Source: Kocuria sp. (lineage in GTDB: Bacteria > Actinomycetota > Actinomycetes > Actinomycetales > Micrococcaceae). Taken from it: a stretch of DNA of 64,000 nucleotides. The stretch is from contig NZ_JAUNTS010000002.1 in NCBI RefSeq assembly GCF_030538595.1, positions 62,001 through 126,000 on the forward strand, written 5' to 3'. The translations under genes were made by a program, and so were the position numbers. The notes beneath the pieces are model-generated. The model ran no database searches. It was not told the DNA's origin and worked only from the letters and a program-made list of their open reading frames with translations. Positions 56,190-64,000 of this stretch are shown in pieces (the first letter of the stretch is position 1; each line of letters opens with the position of its first letter).

Positions 56190-57811
56190 CACACGACGTC
56201 GTCGTGATTGGGGCCGGGATCACTGGCCTGGCCACCGCAGCTCTGTTGGCCAAGGACGGGCACCGTGTGACCGTTCTGGAACGCGGAAGCCGCACGGGTG
56301 GGCGGGTGGGGCGCTACGAGCGTGACGGTTTTGTTTTTGACACGGGACCGTCCTGGTATTTGATGCCGGAAGTCTTTGAGCATTTTTTCCGGCTCCTGGG
56401 CACCTCCGCTGAGCGGGAGCTGCAGCTTGAACGCTTGGATCCGGCCTACCGGGTCTTTGGGGAGAACTATGCCGAGCCGCTGGATCTGCGCTCAGATCTT
56501 GACGACACGGCACGGGTTTTCGAGTCCCAGGAGACCGGAGCGGGACAGCGAATCCGGGAATACGTGGCTTCGGCGGACCTGACCTACCGCCTGGCCGTAC
56601 AGCATTTTCTCTACACGTCCTTTCACTCGCCTGTCAGTTTTGCGCGCCTGGTGAAGCCGGAGGTGGTGCGGCATCTTCCGCGGTTGGGGCGGCACCTTCT
56701 GGGCTCGCTGCACGGCTTCACCCATCGCCACTTCACGGACACCCGCCTGCGGCAGGTTCTGGGGTATCCCGCCGTGTTTTTGGCCTCCCGGCCGCGCGAT
56801 ACGCCGTCCATGTACCACCTGATGTCCCGCATGGACCTGGCCGATTCGGTCCAATATCCCGGTGGTGGGGTTTTCACCATCATCCAAGCTGTGGAGCGAT
56901 TGGCCCGCCAGCACGGTGTCCGGGTGGAACTCAACGCGGAGGTGGAGCAGGTACTCACCACCCCGGCTGCGGCAAACGCTCGATTCCCTCGACGACGACG
57001 CCCCCGGGTTGACGGGGTGCAATGGCGCGATGTTCAGGGGGAGACCCACGTGTTGAAAGCCGATCGCGTGGTGTCGTCAGGGGACCTGCATCATCTGGAA
57101 ACCAGGATGGTGCAGCCCGAACTGCAGACCTACCCCGCCAGCCGATGGGAGAAGCAGCAGACGGGGCCGGGTGCCGTGCTGGTGTTGCTGGGAGTGCGCG
57201 GCACATTGCCGCAGCTGACCCACCACAACTTGCTGTTCACCGAAGACTGGGATGCCAATTTCTCCGCAATCTTTGATCACCCCACGCGGATTCCGGATCC
57301 AGCTTCCATCTACGTGTGCAAACCATCAGAAACCGATCCCACCGTGGCTCCCCCGGGGGACGAGAACCTGTTTGTGCTGGTTCCCGTTCCAGCGGAGGTG
57401 AGCATTGGCAGCGGGGGTGATGATCGCAGCGGCTCGAAACAAGTCGAAGCGGTGGCGGACCGGGTGATCGAACAGATCGCGCAATGGGCGGGGGTCCCCG
57501 ATCTTGCCGAGCGCATTGTGGTACGCAAGACCATTGGGCCGGCCGACTTTGCGCGGGATTACCACGCGTGGCGGGGCAATGTACTGGGCCCCGCCCACAC
57601 GCTGCGGCAGTCCGCGTTCTTACGAGGACGCATGCGCAGCCGCAAGATTGCGGGTCTGCACTACTGCGGGTCCACCACCATCCCCGGAATTGGGCTGCCC
57701 ATGTGCTTGATCAGCGCGGAGAATGTACTGAAGGATTTTCGCGGTGACACCTCTGTGGGCCCTCTACCGGAAACCAACGATCACACAAGATTCGGCGGCG
57801 GGAGTTCATGA
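56186..57811 (+). CDS. crtI: Phytoene desaturase
   Basis: CrtI introduces the double bonds that turn phytoene into lycopene. The 541-residue FAD protein starts HDVVVIGAGITGLATAALL with the following RTGGRVGRYERDGFVFDTGPSWYL (about 36-60). It ends with the carotenoid-oxidase signature LHYCGSTTIPGIGLPMCLISAENV (about 490-515). It overlaps crtB and crtYe by four bases. The lycopene it makes is the substrate for the next two gene products. Confidence 0.95.
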   Translation: MTHDVVVIGAGITGLATAALLAKDGHRVTVLERGSRTGGRVGRYERDGFVFDTGPSWYLMPEVFEHFFRLLGTSAERELQLERLDPAYRVFGENYAEPLDLRSDLDDTARVFESQETGAGQRIREYVASADLTYRLAVQHFLYTSFHSPVSFARLVKPEVVRHLPRLGRHLLGSLHGFTHRHFTDTRLRQVLGYPAVFLASRPRDTPSMYHLMSRMDLADSVQYPGGGVFTIIQAVERLARQHGVRVELNAEVEQVLTTPAAANARFPRRRRPRVDGVQWRDVQGETHVLKADRVVSSGDLHHLETRMVQPELQTYPASRWEKQQTGPGAVLVLLGVRGTLPQLTHHNLLFTEDWDANFSAIFDHPTRIPDPASIYVCKPSETDPTVAPPGDENLFVLVPVPAEVSIGSGGDDRSGSKQVEAVADRVIEQIAQWAGVPDLAERIVVRKTIGPADFARDYHAWRGNVLGPAHTLRQSAFLRGRMRSRKIAGLHYCGSTTIPGIGLPMCLISAENVLKDFRGDTSVGPLPETNDHTRFGGGSS

Positions 57812-58173
57812 GTCTGCTCAACTTTGCCCATTTGGGATTCCTGCTCTTCAGCATGGCGGGCATGGTCATTGTGGATGCTCGGGAAAAGTTGTTCTTTTTT
57901 CGTTCGCCCTGGCGCGCAGCGGTGGTCACAGTCACGGGAGTCGCCTTCTTCCTGCTGTGGGACATTGCGGGCATTGTGCACGGAATCTTCCTGCACGGAA
58001 GCTCTGAGCTGGATTCTGGGATTCTCTTGGGTCCGGAGATGCCGCTGGAAGAAGTGGTTTTCCTGACCTTCCTGTGTTATCTGACCATGAACCTTGTGGT
58101 TCTGGTGGAAAGGCTTTTTGCGTATCTGGCGCGTCAACGTGGTGGGAATGCCCGGGAGGTGAACCAGCCGTGA
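57808..58173 (+). CDS. crtYe: C50 carotenoid cyclase subunit (CrtYe type)
   Basis: The 121-residue membrane protein has three hydrophobic helices (about 5-25, 35-57, 75-100). It carries the PxE(D/E) motif of heterodimeric lycopene-type cyclases in EMPLEEVVFLTFL (about 77-89). In C50-carotenoid producers such a protein pairs with CrtYf to cyclise the elongated lycopene ends. Whether the rings are epsilon (decaprenoxanthin) or gamma (sarcinaxanthin) cannot be read from the sequence. It overlaps crtI by four bases and the fused next gene by four bases (GTGA). Confidence 0.88.
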   Translation: MSLLNFAHLGFLLFSMAGMVIVDAREKLFFFRSPWRAAVVTVTGVAFFLLWDIAGIVHGIFLHGSSELDSGILLGPEMPLEEVVFLTFLCYLTMNLVVLVERLFAYLARQRGGNAREVNQP

Positions 58174-59342
58174 CCTACTGGGAACTCATCGTGATTTTCT
58201 GTGCGCTGGCCGCCGTACCCTTGGCCTTTCTGGTGGGCTCTGGAATCTCGGAGATCAAGCGCAAGGTGGCCACGGTCGGCGTCGTTCTGGGGATTCTGGT
58301 GGTGCTGACCATCATCTTTGATTCGCTGATCATCATGGCCGGATTCGTGGAATACGGGCAGTCCACGCTCAGCGGAATCGTGTTGTGGAACGCGCCGATC
58401 GAGGATTTGTCCTACGTGGTGGCAGGCGTGCTGCTGCTATCTGCCCTGTGGTGGGCACTGCAGCGCCCAGGCCATGTCAAGCAGCAGCTCAGCACCTGGT
58501 TCACCACCAGTCGGCCCATTTCCTGGGTGAATACGGCCTATCCCTTTGCCGCGGCGTATTTCCTGAGCACGGGCCGCGTGGATGACCTATTGGTGATCGG
58601 CAGCCTGTTCTTTTTGATCCCGTACAACCTCATGATGTACGGGATCAACGATGTTTTTGATTACGAGTCCGATCTTCGCAATCCGCGCAAAGGCGGAGTG
58701 GAAGGCGCGGTGGTGCCCCGGGCTCAGCATCGCGGCATTCTGGTGGCCTCTTTGCTGACCAGTCTCCCGTTCGTGATCTATCTGCTGGTGGCAGGATCAG
58801 TTGCCTCCGCGCTGGTTCTGGCAGTGAGCTTGGGTGCAGTGGTGGCCTACAGCCTCAAAGGCCTGCGGTTCAAGGAAATTCCGTTCCTGGATTCGGCCAC
58901 CTCCGCAACGCATTTTGTGTCCCCCATGGTTTTCGGCCTGGTGCTGGCGGATGCCACGTGGAGCTGGAGCTTGGTGGCCGTGACGGTGGCCTTTTTCCTG
59001 TGGGGTATGGCCTCCCAGGCTTTCGGCGCGGTTCAGGATGTCACGGCAGACCGGGAAGGGGGGCTGGCCTCCATAGCCACGGTTCTTGGCGCCCGCAGCA
59101 CGGTGTGGGTGGCCGCCCTGATGTATCTCGGCGCGGGAGCACTACTGCTGTTCACGGCGTGGCCGGGGCCGGTGGCTGCCCTGTTCGTTCTGCCTTACCT
59201 TGCCAACGTGATTCCCTTCCTGGGCCTCAACGACGCCGACTCTCACCGAGCTCATCTGGGGTGGAAACGCTTTTTGTGGATCAACTACCTGGTGGGCTTT
59301 GCCGTCACCATGCTGTTGATCTACACCCGCATGGCCGCTTGA
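58170..59342 (+). CDS. Fused C50 carotenoid cyclase subunit and lycopene elongase (CrtYf-CrtEb)
   Basis: A single open frame of 390 residues holds two parts that are separate genes in Corynebacterium glutamicum. Residues about 1-105 are a CrtYf-like cyclase subunit with three helices and the motif NAPIEDLSYVV (about 74-84). Residues about 113-388 are a UbiA-type prenyltransferase (CrtEb) with GINDVFDYESDLRN (about 157-170) and DVTADREGGLASIATVLGAR (about 289-308), the two Asp-rich motifs. The prenyltransferase adds C5 units to lycopene. No stop, frameshift or internal ribosome binding site is visible at the joint (WALQRPGHVKQQLSTWF). The GTG overlaps the crtYe stop; the frame opens further upstream, but inside crtYe. 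Confidence 0.9.
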   Translation: MTYWELIVIFCALAAVPLAFLVGSGISEIKRKVATVGVVLGILVVLTIIFDSLIIMAGFVEYGQSTLSGIVLWNAPIEDLSYVVAGVLLLSALWWALQRPGHVKQQLSTWFTTSRPISWVNTAYPFAAAYFLSTGRVDDLLVIGSLFFLIPYNLMMYGINDVFDYESDLRNPRKGGVEGAVVPRAQHRGILVASLLTSLPFVIYLLVAGSVASALVLAVSLGAVVAYSLKGLRFKEIPFLDSATSATHFVSPMVFGLVLADATWSWSLVAVTVAFFLWGMASQAFGAVQDVTADREGGLASIATVLGARSTVWVAALMYLGAGALLLFTAWPGPVAALFVLPYLANVIPFLGLNDADSHRAHLGWKRFLWINYLVGFAVTMLLIYTRMAA

Positions 59343-59381
59343 TCCGCTGTGCCCGCTGGCCGGTACGCATCTGGCCAGCAA

Positions 59382-59432
59382 CGGTACGCAAATCGCCCAT
59401 GTGGTGGCCTTTTTGTGGCGATTTGCGTACCG
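59382..59432. repeat. Palindrome B1 downstream of the crt operon and DUF559 copy B
   Basis: Perfect 16-bp arms CGGTACGCAAATCGCC (59382-59397) and complement (59417-59432) with a 19-base loop. An extra GGTACGCA lies at 59362. It may end both the crt operon and the convergent DUF559 gene. Its core recurs in palindrome B2. Confidence 0.85.
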
Positions 59433-59475
59433 CAGGCGGCTGCCGGAGGTCTCTCCCATCAAGTGGGCCCACGGT

Positions 59476-60459
59476 TTACAGAAGCCTGTGGGCCAGCCAC
59501 TCCAACCAGCCTTGAGCCCGAACCGGGTTTCGCATGTCCTCAGCCACCAGAACTCGAATGTCCCAACCGTGGTCGCGGAACAGTTCCAGGCGGTGCATTT
59601 CATCGCCGTAGGTGTCACGATCCGAGCCGTGGACGGCACCGTTGTATTCAACTCCCACCTTCTGTTCCTCCCAACCGGCGTCCAGATGAGCTTTCCGGAC
59701 CCGACCGTTGTCATTGAGCAGGACCGGGAGATTCATGGTGGGGGTGGGTAAGCCGAAACTCACAGCCATGAGGCGGACCATGGTTTCCATGGGTGACCAG
59801 GTCCGTGCGCAGGCCAATGGCAAGAGCCGCTGCAATCTGGCAGCCCCGGAACTGCGCATGGCGTTCAACGCCGTGTGGACTTGTTCCAACCGCCAGGGCC
59901 GATAACGGGTGCGACCAGGCTGGGTCTCGATCCCCAACAGGTGATCCAGACAGGCCACCGCTCGCCAGTCGGACAGATACGGCTCAATGGCCACCAAGGA
60001 CTCGACTGCGCTGACGATTTGTGAGTCCCACAAGCCCTGCAGAGCTGGTCCGGGGCTACCGGCTGTGACCAGGAGGCCGTCGTGTCTATGGTGTCCTCGC
60101 TTTTCGGTCCAGACCAGGTGCGGGGTATTCATGGCCGCCGCCAGGTCTTGTGCACGTACAGCGGGTTCAATGTCGAGTGCATCGCGGACCCACACCGGGG
60201 TGTGGCCGATCGGGAAACCGTACATGTGCGCGGCAGAGAATCCCGCCACCTTGAAGTTTGGACCAAAATGCGTCTGGCACAGGGCCGCAATTTCCTCGGG
60301 TTTCAGAGGCGCCAGTCCCGGCAGACCGTGTGCCCAGAGCCCGTGTGCCACCTTGGCGTAGTCCGAAGATCTGGCCATCAACCGGCTGCGCTTGCCGAGC
60401 GCGCCGGTGGTGGCCAAGATGGGGCGCGGCTGGCGGGGTTGGTAGTTGAATCGGGGCAT
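59476..60459 (-). CDS. DUF559-type protein with predicted restriction-endonuclease-like C-terminus (copy B)
   Basis: The 327-residue protein is a clear homologue of the gene at 11613-12578. It shares KVAHGLWAHGL, VAGFSAAHMYGFPIG (about residue 70), a middle SPMETMVRLMAVSFGL and the C-terminal DUF559 domain. D260 (HLDAGW) and E271 (GVEYNG) are candidate active residues, followed by GWDIRVLVAEDM. The frame is open up to 60684. I choose the ATG at 60459 because TAGCGT lies exactly seven bases before it, as in copy A. Both flanks carry palindromes with the core GGTACGCAAA. It is probably a nuclease-fold protein; its target and function are unknown. It is not part of the crt operon, being on the other strand. 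Confidence 0.78.
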   Translation of the reverse strand: MPRFNYQPRQPRPILATTGALGKRSRLMARSSDYAKVAHGLWAHGLPGLAPLKPEEIAALCQTHFGPNFKVAGFSAAHMYGFPIGHTPVWVRDALDIEPAVRAQDLAAAMNTPHLVWTEKRGHHRHDGLLVTAGSPGPALQGLWDSQIVSAVESLVAIEPYLSDWRAVACLDHLLGIETQPGRTRYRPWRLEQVHTALNAMRSSGAARLQRLLPLACARTWSPMETMVRLMAVSFGLPTPTMNLPVLLNDNGRVRKAHLDAGWEEQKVGVEYNGAVHGSDRDTYGDEMHRLELFRDHGWDIRVLVAEDMRNPVRAQGWLEWLAHRLL

Positions 60460-60466
60460 GCGTTCC

Positions 60467-60508
60467 ACGCTAGGCATGGTTACGCGCGCTTCAGGAGTTA
60501 TCCACAGG
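60467..60508 (-). promoter_or_regulatory. Shared promoter module of DUF559 copy B
   Basis: On the gene strand CCTGTGGATAACTCC (60508 to 60494), 21 bases, TAGCGT (60472 to 60467), seven bases, ATG. It is the same arrangement as copy A. The plus strand again reads TTATCCACA. Confidence 0.65.
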
Positions 60509-60556
60509 GCTGATTCCGGGAGCGTGGATGATGAACTCCAACTCGGCTGGCATGAC

Positions 60557-60609
60557 TTGGTACGCAAATGGCCACTGATCGAGGCGGTTCTTGGTGTTTT
60601 GCGTACCAA
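60557..60609. repeat. Palindrome B2 upstream of DUF559 copy B
   Basis: 12-bp arms TTGGTACGCAAA (60557-60568) and complement (60598-60609) with a 29-base loop. It shares the core GGTACGCAAA with B1. Confidence 0.75.
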
Positions 60610-60806
60610 TTGAGGGCGAATGCGGACCGCAGGTGGAGGCACGACGACGGGGCGGGTGCTCCGCCACGGCAGCATCCCACCCAAGGCTCATGAGACACTG
60701 TGTGATTGATCCTTCCGGGCGCAGGGTGCGGCGTCGTCGTCGTGGTTGCTGACTGGCGTGAGCTGAAGCATCCCCCGGAACTACCAACCGTCATGAAAGG
60801 CCCGCT

Positions 60807-62660
<1,854 letters not shown>

Positions 62661-62691
62661 GGCTTGGCCCGGCAGTTAAGGAGACCTGAGC

Positions 62692-63936
62692 GTGCCCGCT
62701 CTGCCTGACGGCGATCCCGCACCCGTGGATGGCCTGCTACCTCCCTCAGCCTTCACCACATCGGAGGAACGTGGGCTGAGTCTTTACGTTCACGTCCCCT
62801 TTTGTTCGGTGCGCTGCGGTTATTGCGATTTCAACACCTACACCGCTCTGGAGTTGGGGCGGGAGGTTTCCCAAGATTCCTATTTTCTGGATGCGCAACG
62901 CGAGATTCGGTTTGCCGGTTCCGTCCTGAAAGCGTCTGGTGGAGTGCAACGTGCCTTGTCCACGGTCTTTTTTGGTGGTGGAACGCCCACCCGTCTGGCA
63001 GCCACGGACTTGACCGCCATCCTGGCCACCGCGCGGGAGGTCTTTGGCGTCCACCCCACGGCGGAGGTCACCACGGAGGCCAACCCGGACTCCGTTTCCG
63101 CTGAAGATCTGCGTGAGCTGGCTCGGGGAGGCTTCACCCGCGTGTCCTTTGGCATGCAGTCCGCGGTTGCCCACGTACTGCGCACCCTGGACCGCACGCA
63201 CAACCCCGCCAACGTGGGCAAAGCTGTGCAATGGGCCAAGGACGCGGGGCTCTCCGTGAGCGTGGACCTGATCTATGGCACACCGGGGGAGTCACTGGCC
63301 GATTGGGAGACCTCCGTGCGGGAAGCCATCTCTTACCAGCCTGATCACATCAGCGCGTATTCGCTGATCGTGGAGGATGGCACCAAGATGGCTGCTGCCG
63401 TCCGCCGTGGGGACATCCCGCCCGTGGACCCGGACGACCAGGCGGACAAATACGAACTGGCAGATGACCTCCTGGCTCAGGCCGGCTACCAGTGGTATGA
63501 AATTTCCAACTGGTCCCGGGCTGCACACGGGCGCAGCGCCGTCGAAAATCGCTCCGCCCACAATCTTGCCTATTGGCACAATCAGGACTGGTGGGGGATC
63601 GGGCCCGGTGCCCACAGCCATGTGGGCGGCGTGCGGTGGTGGAACCGCAAGCACCCCGTGCCCTACACCAATGCTGTGCGAGCAGGTCAGTCGCCCGCCG
63701 CCGGACGTGAAACCCTGGCCGTGGACACGCAGCAGTTTGAACGCATCATGCTGGAAACGCGCACGGTTGACGGGTTACCGATCAGTGCGTTGGACGCCCC
63801 GGCACGCCAGGAAGTGGCGGGCCTGGTGGCGGAAGGGCTGATTGACGGGAAGCAGGCCATCCGCGGGCGAGTGGTGTTGACCCGCCCTGGGCGACTGCTG
63901 GGGGACGCAGTGGTGAGGCGATTACTGCCGCAGTGA
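62692..63936 (+). CDS. hemW: Radical SAM haem chaperone HemW
   Basis: HemW binds haem and a 4Fe-4S cluster; it resembles, but is not, the oxygen-independent coproporphyrinogen oxidase HemN. The 414-residue protein has the radical-SAM motif HVPFCSVRCGYCDFNTY (about 31-47), the FFGGGTPTRL loop (about 99), TEANPDS (about 127), RVSFGMQS and YEISNWSR, as in HemW. The Cys motif is CxxxCxYC without the fourth Cys of HemN. The GTG start has AAGGAG upstream. The region after its stop is a short 16-nt repeat. Confidence 0.94.
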   Translation: MPALPDGDPAPVDGLLPPSAFTTSEERGLSLYVHVPFCSVRCGYCDFNTYTALELGREVSQDSYFLDAQREIRFAGSVLKASGGVQRALSTVFFGGGTPTRLAATDLTAILATAREVFGVHPTAEVTTEANPDSVSAEDLRELARGGFTRVSFGMQSAVAHVLRTLDRTHNPANVGKAVQWAKDAGLSVSVDLIYGTPGESLADWETSVREAISYQPDHISAYSLIVEDGTKMAAAVRRGDIPPVDPDDQADKYELADDLLAQAGYQWYEISNWSRAAHGRSAVENRSAHNLAYWHNQDWWGIGPGAHSHVGGVRWWNRKHPVPYTNAVRAGQSPAAGRETLAVDTQQFERIMLETRTVDGLPISALDAPARQEVAGLVAEGLIDGKQAIRGRVVLTRPGRLLGDAVVRRLLPQ

Positions 63937-63941
63937 CGCCG

Positions 63942-63973
63942 CTGCGCTCCAGGATCACTGCGCTCCAGGGTCA
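63942..63973 (+). repeat. Two-unit 16-nt tandem repeat after hemW
   Basis: CTGCGCTCCAGGATCA and CTGCGCTCCAGGGTCA agree at 15 of 16 positions and begin six bases after the hemW stop. Confidence 0.6.
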
Positions 63974-64000
63974 CTGATCCTTGGGCCGCACGCTGACAAT

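Larger units (their letters stand above)
60460..60806. other. Gap between DUF559 copy B and lepA: promoter module, palindrome B2, no gene
   Basis: This 347-base stretch holds the copy B promoter module (60467-60508), palindrome B2 (60557-60609) and about 200 bases before lepA with no convincing frame. A run of CGTCGTCGTCGT-like triplets lies near 60735. A lepA promoter is not clear; GTGATT near 60701 is the best weak candidate. Confidence 0.5.

Noticed and set aside
63971-64000. Minus-strand coding end (IVSVRPKDQ, stop) at the right edge
   Set aside because: Only nine codons are visible and the stop lies in a short repeat, so a gene cannot be supported.

Overview
The window is a high-GC chromosome segment of an actinobacterium, most likely order Micrococcales and possibly near Micrococcaceae. 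This rests on the gene order pyrR-pyrB-pyrC-(PH protein)-carA-carB-pyrF-mihF-gmk-rpoZ-coaBC-metK-priA, the actinobacterial integration host factor, the helicase-motif-less PriA, the C50-carotenoid genes and many GTG starts. The species cannot be fixed from the sequence. Most of the window is core genome. No rRNA, tRNA, CRISPR array, prophage or classical insertion sequence was seen.

Layout. 1-4.1 kb: accessory block with a cut-off P-type cation ATPase, a di-iron ferritin-like protein, a second protein that looks like a paralogue without most metal ligands, a TetR regulator and a PAP2-like membrane protein. 4.1-6.2 kb: dtd and rarA. 6.2-11.5 kb: glycerol use, with a SorC-type regulator divergent from glpD-glpF-glpK. 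11.5-12.8 kb: a DUF559-type nuclease gene between two related palindromes. 13-20.7 kb: rpsD, then a DUF948 protein, a small membrane-anchored protein, alaS, ruvX, mltG and aroE. 20.8-25.0 kb: aroC-aroK-aroB, efp, nusB. 25-34.3 kb: the pyrimidine operon with a PyrR-type leader. 34.3-41.1 kb: mihF, gmk, rpoZ, coaBC, metK, priA. 41.1-43.3 kb: glycosyltransferase and alpha/beta-hydrolase on the minus strand. 43.4-52.4 kb: leuS, degV-like, comEA, comEC, holA and convergent rpsT. 52.5-59.3 kb: a PemK-like protein, a MarR regulator and the carotenoid operon crtE-crtB-crtI-crtYe-crtYf/Eb. 59.4-60.6 kb: a second DUF559-type gene, also between palindromes. 60.8-64 kb: lepA and hemW.

The least explained features are repetitive. 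Two DUF559-type nuclease genes 48 kb apart share a promoter module: a 15-nt element, a 21-22 nt gap, TAGCGT, exactly 7 nt, then ATG. Each lies between two palindromes whose core is specific to that locus. This resembles the way REP hairpins accompany RAYT transposases, but with a restriction-endonuclease-fold protein. Two further long palindromes have no adjacent nuclease gene. Separately, several gene ends are followed or preceded by degenerate tandem repeats with a period near 20 nt. The last two carotenoid genes are fused into one reading frame (CrtYf-CrtEb), so one membrane protein would both elongate lycopene and supply half of the cyclase.

Where a start was moved from the longest open frame, the reason is given in the entry. 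Domain assignments come from reading motifs by eye, not from database searches.
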